A DNA stretch of 64,000 bases. It comes from Alkalisalibacterium limincola. GTDB lineage: Bacteria > Pseudomonadota > Gammaproteobacteria > Xanthomonadales > Xanthomonadaceae. Positions within the stretch are counted from its first letter, which is position 1. Each line of letters begins with the position of its first letter. Under the pieces are notes generated by a model. It saw only the letters and a program-made list of their open reading frames with translations, had not been told where the DNA came from and ran no database searches. The DNA is taken from contig NZ_VRTS01000008.1 of the NCBI RefSeq assembly GCF_008017755.1, forward strand, positions 62,001-126,000. The letters run 5' to 3'. A program made the translations under genes and the position numbers. Of this stretch, positions 8,455 through 18,634 are shown piece after piece.

Positions 8455-9561
8455 ATGCGCGATCGCGCCGAGCGAGCCCTATTCGACCTTCGCCGTGGCC
8501 AGCCCCTGCGGTTGCATGACGACGACCAGTCCGTGCTGGTCGCCTCGACCGAAGCGCTGCATCGCTTCGACGCCGAGGCGCTGGCGGCCCTGGCGCAGGG
8601 ACCGGCGCGGATCGTGCTCAGTGGCCAGCGCGCGGTCTCGCTGGGCCTGGCCCGGGATCCAGAACACGCGGTAGCCGTCGAGGTGGAGCCCGACGAATAC
8701 GGCCTGTTGCAGGGTCTGGCGGGGCTGAGTGATCCGGTGGATCGCCGGCCACGGGCACAACCGCGCGTCGCCAATGCGCTCGAGGCCGGGGCCGTCACCC
8801 TGGCACGCAGCGGCCGCCTGCTGCCGGCGGTCCTGGTGTTCGAACTCGCGTCGCAGCCGGGTGCGGCGCTGGCGGCGATGCTGGCCGATGCTTCGGTGCT
8901 GGAGCTGCCGCTGGCCGAGGTGGCCGACCCGGGCCGCCCGGGTGCGATCGAACTGCGTCCGATCAGCCAGGCCGACGTGCCGCTGGCGCTGGCCAAGCAG
9001 ACCCGCTTCGTGCTGTTCCGCGAGGGCAACGGGCTCGACGAGCACGTTGCGATCCTGATCGGTGACCAGGCGTCGTGGCCCGACCCGGTGCCGGTGCGGC
9101 TGCATTCCTCCTGCCTGACCGGCGACATATTCGGCAGCCTGCGCTGCGACTGCGGCGAGCAGCTGCGCGGCAGCGTGGGCCGGATCGAGGACATGGGCGG
9201 CGGCATCCTGCTTTACCTGGCACAGGAGGGACGCGGCATCGGCCTGGCCAACAAACTGCGCGCCTATACGCGCCAGGACGCGGGCCTCGACACCGTGGCC
9301 GCCAACCACGCCCTGGGTTTTCCCGACGACCAGCGCGACTTCAGCATTGCCGCGGAGATGCTGCGCCAGTTGCAGGTGCCGCGCATCACGCTGCTGACCA
9401 ACAACCCGCGCAAGGTCGACGCGCTGCGCCAGGCCGGCATCGACGTGGCCGGGCAGCTGGCGATCTTCGGCACGCTCAACGACCACAACCGCCGCTACAT
9501 GGCCACCAAGGCTCAGCGCTCCGGGCACCTGCTCGACGACCTGCTCGATCGCGGCGAGTAG
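8455..9561 (+). CDS. GTP cyclohydrolase II with degenerate N-terminal RibB-like domain
   Basis: The C-terminal ~190 residues are a complete GTP cyclohydrolase II. Zinc Cys220, Cys231 and Cys233 lie in HSSCLTGDIFGSLRCDCG, Tyr271 in LRAYTRQ, and Asp292/Arg294 in PDDQRDF. These match the E. coli RibA residues Cys54/65/67, Tyr105, Asp126 and Arg128, so hydrolysis of GTP to the diaminopyrimidine phosphate is expected. The N-terminal ~190 residues resemble the DHBP synthase (RibB) half of fused RibBA, but the acidic DDEDRENEGD loop is missing, so that half is probably inactive. I chose ATG 8455, just after a GGA-rich stretch; an in-frame GTG exists at 8416. It is probably a pathway-specific paralogue of ribA. 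Confidence 0.87.
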   Translation: MRDRAERALFDLRRGQPLRLHDDDQSVLVASTEALHRFDAEALAALAQGPARIVLSGQRAVSLGLARDPEHAVAVEVEPDEYGLLQGLAGLSDPVDRRPRAQPRVANALEAGAVTLARSGRLLPAVLVFELASQPGAALAAMLADASVLELPLAEVADPGRPGAIELRPISQADVPLALAKQTRFVLFREGNGLDEHVAILIGDQASWPDPVPVRLHSSCLTGDIFGSLRCDCGEQLRGSVGRIEDMGGGILLYLAQEGRGIGLANKLRAYTRQDAGLDTVAANHALGFPDDQRDFSIAAEMLRQLQVPRITLLTNNPRKVDALRQAGIDVAGQLAIFGTLNDHNRRYMATKAQRSGHLLDDLLDRGE

Positions 9562-9626
9562 TCCGCTTCACGCGCGGCGAATGGGCCCTGGGTTCCACTG
9601 GGCTCAGGCCCGAACGGAGCATCGCG

Positions 9627-10223
9627 ATGAACCGCCTCCATGCCCTGGCGTGTGCCGGGTTGCTGGCCGGATCCTGGCTGGCGACCGCCCCGGCTGCCGC
9701 CGAGCCCCGCGAGTACGTGCTCGACCCCGAGCACCTGGTGGTCGCGTTCCTGGTCGACCACGCCGGCTTCGCCCGCGTGCTTGGCCGCTTCACTTCGGTG
9801 CAGGGCGAAATCACCTACGACCCCGACACGCGGCAGCTGTCCGCCGGACACGTGCGCATCGGCACCAACAGCGTGGCCAGCGACGACCGCCGCCGCGATC
9901 GCCACGTGCGTGGCAGCGACTTCCTCGACGCGCGCAGCCATCCGGTCATCGAATTCCGGGCCGGCGAATTGCGCCTGGACGCGATCGGCCGCGGCGAACT
10001 CGATGGTCGCCTCACGATCCGCGGCACCACGCGACCGATCACCCTGCAGGCGCGCCTGAACCAGGAGGCGGAAAGCCCGTTCAACGACGACGTGGTGCTG
10101 GGCGGCTCGCTGCGCGGGGTTCTCTCGCGCAGCGACTTCGGCATCGACTACGGGTTGGAACAGGGCTGGGTCGGCGACGAAGTGGAACTGATCATCGAGT
10201 TCGAGGCGATCCGGCAGGATTGA
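9627..10223 (+). CDS. YceI family periplasmic protein
   Basis: A 198-residue secreted lipocalin-like protein. The signal peptide ends near TAPAAAEP and the mature part begins REYVLDPEHLVVAFLVDH. Family features follow: the SDDRRRDRHVRGSDFLDA stretch, SHPVIEFR, LTIRGTTRPITLQ and a final SDFGIDYGL. YceI proteins form a hydrophobic barrel that binds isoprenoid or long-chain lipid-like ligands; some are induced by stress or high pH. The gene stands alone after the GTP cyclohydrolase II gene (65-base gap) and is followed by a strong hairpin terminator. A second YceI-like gene lies at 34907. No pathway can be assigned. Confidence 0.86.
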   Translation: MNRLHALACAGLLAGSWLATAPAAAEPREYVLDPEHLVVAFLVDHAGFARVLGRFTSVQGEITYDPDTRQLSAGHVRIGTNSVASDDRRRDRHVRGSDFLDARSHPVIEFRAGELRLDAIGRGELDGRLTIRGTTRPITLQARLNQEAESPFNDDVVLGGSLRGVLSRSDFGIDYGLEQGWVGDEVELIIEFEAIRQD

Positions 10224-10248
10224 TCCGATCAGCCGCGCGAAAAGAAAG

Positions 10249-10271
10249 GGGCCGGCATGGCCGGCCCCTTC
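10249..10271. terminator. Hairpin terminator between YceI and the convergent oxidoreductase gene
   Basis: A perfect nine-base stem, GGGGCCGGC (10249-10257) and GCCGGCCCC (10261-10269), encloses a three-base loop. It is followed by TT on the plus strand, and on the minus strand the stem is followed by TTTC. It lies 26 bases after the YceI stop and 40 bases after the end of the convergent oxidoreductase gene, so it can serve both. Confidence 0.7.
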
Positions 10272-10310
10272 GTCGTGGATTCGGGGCTGCAAGCCCCTCC
10301 CGCAACCTGC

Positions 10311-13300
10311 TCAGGCGGCCGAAGCCTCGCGAGCCTGGGCCGCGGGATCCGCCCACGCCGCCAGCAACTCCTCGCGCAGCGCCTTCGCGCGCTCAACGTG
10401 CGCTTCCTTTACGTGGCCGTAGCCGCGCACCTGCTCGGGCACCGAGGCGATCTTCACCGCGATGTCCAGGCGTGCCGGGTCCAGCTCGGCGAGCAGCCGC
10501 TCGATGTCGCCGCGGTACTGCTCGATCAGCGCGCGCTCCATCTTCCGCTCTTCGGTGCGGCCGAAGATGTCGAAGGCGGTGCCGCGCAGGCCGCGGAACT
10601 TCGCCAGCACGCCGAAGGCCTTGAGCATCCACGGGCCGTACTCGCGCTTGACCAGGTGGCCGTCGGCATCACGCTTCGCCAGCAGCGGCGGGGCGAGGTT
10701 GAGGTGCACCTTGTAGTCGCCCTCGAACTGCTGCTCGATCTTCTTCAGGAAGTCGCTGTCGGTGTACAGGCGTGCCACCTCGTACTCGTCCTTGTAGGCC
10801 AGGAGCTTGAAGTAGTAGCGCGCCACGGCCTCGGTCAGCGCGGTCGAACCCGGTGCCTTCGCCGACTCGGCCGAGCGAACGCTCTCCACGAGGTCGGTGT
10901 AGCGCTTGGCGTAGGCGGCGTTCTGGTAGCCGGTCAGGAACTTCACCCGACGCGCGATCAGCTCCTCGAGCGAGCCCGACAGGCGCTCGTCGTCCAGCGG
11001 CAGCTCGACCAAGTCACCGGCCGGCTCGCGCAGGCCGGCAGCGGTCTCGACCGCGTCCAGGTCGATGGCGGCCAGGCGGCCCCATGCGAACGCTTTGAGG
11101 TTCATCTCGACCGCCGCACCGTTGAGCTGCACCGCGCGGGTGATCGACTCCAGGCTCAGCGGCACCAGACCGCGCTGCCAGGCCACGCCGAGCATGAACA
11201 GGTTCGACGCGATCGCGTCACCCAGCAGCGCGGTGGCGATCTTCGTCGCGTTCACCTGCACCGGGTCGTTGCCGGCCAGTGCCAGCTTGATCGCCTCGAC
11301 GATGCCGGCGGCAGGGAACTGCATGTCCGGCTTGGTCGTGAACGGACCGGGCATCGCCTCGTAGGTGTTGATGACCACCTCGGTGCGGCCGGTGCGGACC
11401 TTCGACAGCGCCCAGTAGTCGTTGACCACGACCATGTCGCAGCCCAGCACCAGGTCGGCCTCGCCGGCGGCGATGCGCACGGCGTGGATGTCGGCCGGGT
11501 CCTTCGCGATGCGGATGTGCGTCGTGACCGCGCCACCCTTCTGCGCCAGTCCGGTCTGGTCGAGCACGCTGGCGCCACGGCCCTCGAGGTGGCCGGCCAT
11601 GCCCAGCAGCGCACCGATGGTCACCACGCCGGTGCCGCCGACGCCGGTGATCAGGATGTTCCACGGCCGGTCCAGGTCGGACTTGAACTGCGGCATCGGC
11701 AGCGCATCCAGGCGCGCGGCGATGTCGCCCGCGGCCGCGCCCTTCTTCTTCCTCAGCCCGCCGCCCTTGACGGTGACGAAGCTGGGGCAGAAGCCCTTCA
11801 CGCAGCTGTAGTCCTTGTTGCAGTTGGACTGGTCGATGCTGCGCTTGCGGCCGTACTCGGTCTCCTTCGGCAGTACCGACACGCAGAAGCTCTTGACGCC
11901 GCAGTCGCCGCAGCCCTCGCAGACGAGTGAGTTGATCACCACGCGCTTGGCCGGGTCCTCCATCTTGCCGCGCTTGCGGCGGCGACGCTTCTCGGTGGCG
12001 CAGACCTGGTCGTAGATCAGGATCGAGGTGCCCTTCACCTCACGCAGGCGCTTTTGCACCGCGTCGAGGTCGTCGCGGTGCTCGAACTCCACACCCGACG
12101 GGAACACCGACGCGTCCGACCACTTCTCGATGTCGTCGGAGACCACGACGATCTTCTCGACGCCTTCGGAGCGCATCTGGTGCGCGATCTGAGGCACGGT
12201 CAGCGTGCCGCCCTCGACCGGCTGGCCGCCGGTCATCGCCACAGCGTCGTTGTAGAGGATCTTGTAGGTGATGTTGACCTTGGCGGCGATCGCCTGGCGG
12301 ATCGCCAGCGAGCCGGAATGGAAGTAGGTGCCGTCGCCGAGGTTCTGGAACACGTGCTCGGTATCGGTGAAGGCGGCCTGGCCGCACCAGCTCACGCCCT
12401 CGCCACCCATGTGGGTGAAGGTGTCGGTGCGGCGGTCCATCCAGGTGACCATGTAGTGGCAGCCGATGCCGCCAAGCGCGCGCGAGCCTTCCGGCACGTT
12501 GGTCGAGGTGTTGTGCGGGCAGCCCGAGCAGTAGTGCGGCACGCGCGGGAAGTTCGCGCGCGGCAGCGCCAGCTCGGCCTCCTTGGCCTTCAGGAACTCC
12601 AGCTGCTGCTCGATGCGCTCCGAGGTGTGGAAGCGCGCCAGCCGCTTGGCGATCACGCGGGCGATGCGCGCCGGGGTCAGCTCCGAGGTCGAGGGCAGGA
12701 TCCATTCGCCGGACTCGTCGTACTTGCCGACCACGCTGGGGCGGTGCTCCCAGTTGAACATGTACTGCTTGATCTGCGACTCGATGAAGGCGCGCTTCTC
12801 CTCCACCACCACCACGTCCTCCAGGCCCTCCATGAAGGCGCGGATGCCGGTGGGCTCCAGCGGCCAGGTCATGCCGACCTTGTACACGCGGATGCCGATG
12901 TCCTCGCAGGCGCGGTGGTCCAGGCCCAGGTACTCCAGCGCCTGAAGCACGTCGAGGTAGCTCTTGCCGGTGGTGACGATGCCCAGCCGGGCCTTCGGCG
13001 AATCGAAGATGATCTTGTCGAGCTTGTTGATGCGTGCGAACGCCTGCGCGGCCTGCATCGCGTACTGGTGCAGGCGCAGCTCCTGGTCCATCGGCGGGTC
13101 CGGCCAGCGGATGTTGAGGCCGCCCGGCGGCAGCTCGAAGTCCTCCGGCAGCAGGATGTCGAGCTGGTGCGGATTGACGTTGACCGAGGCCGAGGACTCC
13201 ACCGTCTCGGCGATCGTCTTGAAGCCGACCCAGCGGCCGGTGTAGCGGCTCATCGCCCAGCCCAGCAGGCCCATGTCGAGGATGTCCTGCACGCCGGCCG

Positions 13301-13849
13301 GGTTGAGCACCGGCATCATCGCCGACTCGAACTCCTGCTCGGAGCCGTGCGGCAGCGTCGAGCTGCGGCAGGCGTGGTCGTCGGCGGCCAGCGCCAGCAC
13401 GCCGCCGTGGGGCGCGGTGCCGGCGGCGTTGCCGTGCTTGAACACGTCGCCGCTGCGGTCCACGCCCGGGCCCTTGCCGTACCACATCGCGAAAACGCCA
13501 TCGTGCTTGGCGCCCGGGAACAGGCCGGTCTGCTGGCTGCCCCAGACCATCGTCGCGCCGAGGTCCTCGTTGAGGCCGGGGCTGAACTCGATGCGCGAGG
13601 CGGCCAGGTGCTTCTTGGCGCGCCACAGCTCCAGGTCGAAGCCGCCCAGCGGGCTGCCGCGGTAGCCGGAGATGAAGCCGGCGGTGTCCAGGCCGGCGGC
13701 ACGGTCGCGCATCTGCTGCATCAGCGCAGGCGCACCAGCGCCTGCACGCCGGAAAGGTAGATGCGACCCGACTCGCGGGTATATTTGTGATCCAGGGTGT
13801 ATTCGGGATCGGCGAGCGGCATCGTGAACTGATCGGCGGGAACGGCCAT
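10311..13849 (-). CDS. Indolepyruvate ferredoxin oxidoreductase family protein (single-chain 2-oxoacid oxidoreductase)
   Basis: A ~1180-residue fusion of the alpha, iron-sulfur and gamma parts of thiamine-dependent 2-oxoacid:ferredoxin oxidoreductases. The N-terminal part has TAGFISGYRGSPLGGFD. The ThDP site lies around NLGDGTYFHSG with the following ILYND. A ferredoxin-like stretch includes VCEGCGDCG and a later Cys-rich NCNKDYSCVKGFC. The gamma-like Rossmann part starts ILITGVGGTGVVTIGALLG. Family members oxidatively decarboxylate aryl- or branched-chain 2-oxoacids to acyl-CoA while reducing ferredoxin. The start is ATG 13849 (MAVPADQFTMPLADPEY). The frame breaks near 13728, where ALVRL should continue into LMQQMRD; one lost base restores it. 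It is monocistronic and convergent with YceI. Confidence 0.88.
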
Positions 13850-14140
13850 GGTGGGGTCCTGGCTTGCGGGAACGACTGCGGCGGCACCCTGGCAGGGCGC
13901 CGGTCGCGGGGACAAAGACCGCGAATTTTAGCATTGGCGCGGCGCTGGCGCGTTTTGCAGCCGTCCCGGGCCAGCGCGGGCCCCCTCCAGCCGCCTGAAA
14001 AGTGTGATGGGCGTCACATTTGGCGCCATCCGCGGTGGTCTGCCCGGAAGTGCGCTTGAACGCTCCGTGCCTCGGGAATACGTTGGAAGGATCCGGGCCG
14101 CGCCGCATGCGCCCCGGGCGGTAAACAGGGGACAACGAAG

Positions 14141-14797
14141 GTGAAGATCCGTCTGACACGCTCTCGCGTCGGCGCTCCGTGCGCTGCTGCGCTGCTTGCA
14201 TTGGCCGCTGCATGGCTGGCGATTCCCGCCGCCGCGCAGACGCTGGACCTGCCCACGCCGGCCGCGTCCTATTCCGACCACGACCCGGCCGGTGCCATCT
14301 ATCCCGACATGGACCCGTCGACGCCGGACCTGGAGGCGACGCTCAACCAGGGCGTCCGTCGCGGTCGCAACAACCCCGTGCCGCTGGCCCAGCGCGGCCT
14401 GTTCTACACATTGCAGGGCCAGCGCTCCCGGGGCCAGCGCGACTACGACCGTGCGCTGGCTTCAGGCGAGGACGGCTCGGCAGAAAGGCGCTACGCCCAC
14501 TGGTCCTACGGCTGGGCGCTGCATGCCAGCGGCGACCATGCCGGCGCGCTGGAGCACTGGCGCACGTCCGCCCAGCTGCATGGCGGCAACCCGAACTGGG
14601 TCCCGTCGACCTACGCGATCGCGCTGTGGTCGCTGGGCGCACGCGAGCCTGCGGTCGCATTCTTCGACATCGCGGTGCGCGAGGAACCCGCCCTGTGGGA
14701 GACGGACGCGGCGGTCGAGGCGACGACGAGGGACTGGCGGCCCAACGACCGCCTGGCGATCCTCTCGATCCACAACCAATGGCAGTCCGCGCGCTAG
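14141..14797 (+). CDS. Secreted TPR-like protein of unknown function
   Basis: The protein (218 residues) starts at GTG 14141, eight bases after an AGGGGA site, with a long signal peptide ending near AAAQTLDLP. The mature part has helical repeats resembling tetratricopeptide units (VPLAQRGLFYTLQGQRSRGQ; AERRYAHWSYGWALHASGDH; STYAIALWSLGAREPAVAFF), so it probably mediates protein contacts in the periplasm. No enzymatic motif is visible. Upstream 13850-14140 is a roughly 290-base non-coding stretch that must contain the promoter for this gene and for the divergent oxidoreductase. I see no clear operator there. The REC-EAL regulator gene follows after about 108 bases. Confidence 0.62.
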   Translation: MKIRLTRSRVGAPCAAALLALAAAWLAIPAAAQTLDLPTPAASYSDHDPAGAIYPDMDPSTPDLEATLNQGVRRGRNNPVPLAQRGLFYTLQGQRSRGQRDYDRALASGEDGSAERRYAHWSYGWALHASGDHAGALEHWRTSAQLHGGNPNWVPSTYAIALWSLGAREPAVAFFDIAVREEPALWETDAAVEATTRDWRPNDRLAILSIHNQWQSAR

Positions 14798-14905
14798 GAG
14801 AAGCCGCCGGGCAGCGGGCGCCCCGGTCGGGATAGACTCGGGCCAAGCAACATCGGCGTCACGCCGGTGAAATGGACAATGCGGGTGGCCGGACAGGGGG
14901 CGTCG

Positions 14906-16102
14906 ATGGCATTGCAGGGTCTGTGCGTGATGGTCGTGGAGGACCACGGTTTCCAGCGCCGAATGGCGCTGAGGCTGCTGGCCGACCTCGGGTTGACCCG
15001 TGTGCACGAGGCTGCGAACGGGCACGCGGCCCTGGAGCAACTCGAATCGCTGCAGCCCGTGGCCGACATCGTCATCGTCGACCTCGACCTGCCCGGAATG
15101 GACGGGGTCGAATTCATCGGCCACCTGGCCGACCGCCGACTGGCGCATTCGATCGTCGTCGCCAGTGCGATGGACTCCGCGCTCATCGGCACCGTGGAAC
15201 TGATCGCCCAGTCTTCGGGATTGCAGGTGCTCGGCAGCGTCGAGAAGCCCCTGAGCGCCGGCAAGCTGGCCGCGGTGCTGTCGAATTTCCACGCCGTTGC
15301 CGCCGGCGGCGCGTCGCCCGCCGAGGCGCTCGTGAGCGTCGACATGCTGCGCGAGGCCATCGATGCCGAAGCGTTCCAGCCCTGGTTCCAGCCGCAGGCG
15401 GAGCTGCGCAACGGCAAGATCGTCGCTGTCGAGATGCTGGCACGCTGGCCGCAGCAGGACGGTGGGATGATCGAGCCGCTGCGCTTCATCCCGCTGCTGG
15501 AGCAGCATGGGCTGATCGACGCGTTCACCGAACAGATGCTGGCGCGAAGCTGCCGCCATCGCGAAGCCTGGGTTCGTGATGGCCTGGACCTCAAGCTGGC
15601 GGTCAACATCTCGGCGTTGTGCCTGGGTGATGCGGCTACGGCGGACCGCCTCGAGGCGATCGTGCGTGGCGAAGGCGTCGACCCGGCGTCGGTGGTCCTG
15701 GAGATCACCGAGGGTTCGGTGATCTGCGGCAGCCCGACCTCGCTGTCGGTGCTGGCCCGCTTGAGGCTGAAGGGCTTTGGCCTGTCGATCGATGATTTCG
15801 GTACCGGTTATGCCTCGCTTTCGCGCCTGTCGCACGTGCCGTTCACCGAGCTCAAGATCGACCGCGGTTTCGTCACCGGCGCCCCGGGCGTGGCACGAAA
15901 GAAAGCCGTGATCGAGGCCAGCATCGACCTGGCGCGCAAACTCGACCTGCGCATCGTCGGCGAGGGCGTGGAGACCGCCGAGGAATGGGAGCTGCTGGCG
16001 CGTTGCGGCTGCGGACTGGCCCAGGGCTACCTGATCGGCCGGCCCGTTCCCGCCTCCGAGCTGCCCTCGGTCGTGGCCGACTGGCGCCGGCCCGGGGCCT
16101 GA
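14906..16102 (+). CDS. Response regulator with EAL phosphodiesterase output (REC-EAL)
   Basis: The N-terminal receiver domain has the acidic pocket (MVVEDHGF), the phospho-acceptor Asp in DIVIVDLDLPGMDG, and a switch Lys in SVEKPLS. The C-terminal EAL domain (~240 residues) keeps the metal and catalytic positions: EML in place of EAL, LEITEGS, DDFGTGYASL, ELKIDRGF, EGVET and QGYLIGRP. I therefore expect active c-di-GMP hydrolysis to pGpG controlled by phosphorylation. I chose ATG 14906 because an AGGGGG site lies seven bases upstream; in-frame GTG 14867 and ATG 14879 are alternatives. The hybrid kinase gene begins three bases after the stop, so the two probably form a cognate pair. Confidence 0.87.
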   Translation: MALQGLCVMVVEDHGFQRRMALRLLADLGLTRVHEAANGHAALEQLESLQPVADIVIVDLDLPGMDGVEFIGHLADRRLAHSIVVASAMDSALIGTVELIAQSSGLQVLGSVEKPLSAGKLAAVLSNFHAVAAGGASPAEALVSVDMLREAIDAEAFQPWFQPQAELRNGKIVAVEMLARWPQQDGGMIEPLRFIPLLEQHGLIDAFTEQMLARSCRHREAWVRDGLDLKLAVNISALCLGDAATADRLEAIVRGEGVDPASVVLEITEGSVICGSPTSLSVLARLRLKGFGLSIDDFGTGYASLSRLSHVPFTELKIDRGFVTGAPGVARKKAVIEASIDLARKLDLRIVGEGVETAEEWELLARCGCGLAQGYLIGRPVPASELPSVVADWRRPGA

Positions 16103-16105
16103 GCG

Positions 16106-18549
16106 ATGCGCTGGCCCCGACGCCTATCGGGAATCCGCGCGCAATTGATGGTGTTGTTCGGCCTGGTGATGCTTACCGCCAGCACCGTGATCGTCGTCGA
16201 CGAGTTGATGCAGCGCAGGCAGCAGGCGGTGCTCGAGCAACTCAACGTCCAGTCCTTCGCCACCCTGGCGCACGCCAAGGCGCTGTCGGATGCCTATACG
16301 CTGCGCATCGGCGGGACCACCTTCCAGGTGCGGAACCGGCTGATGGGCTGGGACGTGGCCGAACGGGTGGTCGACACGGCCGCGGCCGACATCGCTGCGC
16401 GCTGGGAGGCCCTGGAGGTGGTGGCGGGGGACCAGGCGTCCGGGCAGTTCCTCGCGCTGGCCCAGGCACAGCGTGGGCTGGCACGCGCCACGGTGCTGCG
16501 CCTGCAGGACATCCTCGAGAGCCGCGACGAGGTGGCGCTGGAGCAGTTCGCCGACACGCAGCTTTTCCCCTCGTTGCAACCGGTGCTGTACGCGCTCAAC
16601 ACGCTGTCGGAGATGGAACTCTCCCGTGTCGACGACATCGTGCGGCAGCAGGCGACGGCCAGTCGCCGCGCCAGCGTGCTGCGCATCAGCCTGTCGCTGG
16701 TGGCATTGGTGCTGGTGGCGCTGCTGGGCTCGCGCACCCTGCGCAACATCTATCGTGGCGTGGAAAGCCTCAACAGCCTCGCACTGGGCGTGAAGCACGG
16801 CGACCTCGACTCCCCACCTGCGTATACGCCCCATGGCGAACTGGGCCGGGTGCAGGAAACCCTGCTGGAGATGCGCCACTCGGTGCACGACAACGAGCAG
16901 ACCCTGGCCCGGCAGTGCTTCGCAACGAAGAGATGCTGCGACAGTTGCGCGACAGCGAGGCCCGGGCCCAGGCCGCCAACCTGGCCAAGAGCGACTTCCT
17001 GGCCACGATGAGCCATGAGATCCGCACCCCGATGATCGGCGTGGTCGGGATGCTGGACGTGTTGAGCCAGTCGCGGCTGGATGGCGAGCAGCGGCGCTGC
17101 GTCAATGTCATCGAGCAGTCGGCCGAGGGACTGTTGCAGATCCTCGGCGACATCCTCGACTTCTCCAAGATCGAGGCCGGCCGGCTGACCCTGCACATCC
17201 AGCGCACCGACCTGGCCGCGCTGGTCCGCTCCACCGTGGCCAACTTCCAGGGGGCCGCGTCCAGCAAGGGCCTGGTGCTGGACTGCCGCGTGGCGCCGGG
17301 GCTGGCGCCGACCCACGAGATCGATCCGTTGCGGGTGCGCCAGGTCCTGGCGAACCTGGTGTCGAACGCGATCAAGTTCACCGATGCCGGCAATGTCGAC
17401 GTGGTGCTGGAAAGCGAGCCGCCCCAGGAGGGCACCCAACGCGTCCGGTTGCGCGTGGAGGACACCGGCATCGGCGTCGCGGCCGAGGCCCAGGCGAGCC
17501 TGTTCGACGCGTTCACCCAGGCCCAGGAGGGCCCTGCCGGTACCCGGCGCCCCGGCACCGGGCTGGGCTTGGCGATCTGCAGGCGCCTGGCGGGGTTGAT
17601 GGGGGGCCAGGTCGAGATGGAGAGCGTGGCCGGGCAGGGCACCCGGATGCGCTTCGAATTCGAGGCCCGCACCAGCGATCAGCCCGCGGTTGCCTTGCCC
17701 GCCGGTGAAGGTCGCCTGCAGCGCTTCTCGCGCCGATTCGTTCCCCGCGACATGCCGGACGTCGCCACCGCCGAGCGCGAGCGCAGCCTCGTGCTGCTGG
17801 TCGACGACCATCCGACCAACCGCCTGGTCATCGCCCGGCAACTGGCCCTGGCCGGTTTCGCCACGCAATCGGCCAATGATGGCGACGAAGGCCTGGCCCT
17901 GTGGCGTACCGGTCGGTTCGCGCTGGTGCTGACCGACGTGCACATGCCGCGCATGAACGGCTACGAGCTGGCACGGGAGATCCGCATGGCGGAAGCGAAC
18001 GAGGGCCGCGAGCGGACCCCGGTCATCGCCCTGACCGCCGCCGCGCTCAAGGGCGAGGCCGAGCGCTGCCTGGCGGCGGGCATGGACGACTACCTGGCCA
18101 AGCCGGTGTCGATCGCGACGCTGTCGGAGCGCATGCATCGCTGGTTGCCGCATCTTGAATCCGCGCCCGGGCAGGAAGGGCTCGAGGACATCGATGACAC
18201 CGACACCCTCGATCCCGCGCTGATGGCGGACTACGTGGGCGGTGGCGCGGACGCGGCCGTGGTGACCGAATTCCTGGCCGCGTGCCACGAGGACCTGGCC
18301 GACCTCGAGCGCGCCCGCGATGCCGGCGATCGAGAGCGGGTGGCGCGCTCGGCGCACCGGATGAAGGGGGCGGCCCGGCTGGTCGCGGCGGGGGAAATGG
18401 CGCAGGAGGCGGAGCGATTGGAAGCAGCCGCCCGGGAGGGTCCGTGGGCGGACATCCTGGCCGGCATCACGGCCGTCGCCACCGCGCTGGCGGGACTCGA
18501 GCACGAGCTGCGCAGGCGCCGCGACAGGAGCTCGCCGGCGTCCGGTTAG
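16106..18549 (+). CDS. Hybrid sensor histidine kinase with receiver and HPt domains (frameshifted)
   Basis: Domain order: a membrane segment near residues 12-30, an extracytoplasmic helical sensor region, a second membrane segment (VLRISLSLVALVLVALLGS), HisKA with the phospho-acceptor His in MSHEIRTPM (about residue 303), HATPase (NLVSNAIKF, DTGIGV, GTGLGLAICRRL), a receiver domain (VLLVDDHPTN, LTDVHMPRMNG, AKPVS) and a C-terminal HPt domain with AHRMKGAARLV. The protein would run an internal phosphorelay and deliver phosphate to the REC-EAL regulator encoded three bases upstream. The frame breaks near 16915, between EQTLARQ and VLRNEEMLRQL; one lost base reconciles both halves. The sensor domain matches no family I recognise. 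Confidence 0.87.
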
Positions 18550-18634
18550 TCGGGCCCTGTCGGGTTCACGCGCAGCATCGCTCCCGCCGCGCTAGGCTGG
18601 CGTCTTGTCCAAGGCGAGAGTGGGGTGATGAGCA

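Noticed and set aside
12054-13760. Plus-strand 568-codon frame antisense to the indolepyruvate oxidoreductase
   Set aside because: No motifs and His/Arg/Gly/Val-rich shadow composition; the minus-strand gene is certain.
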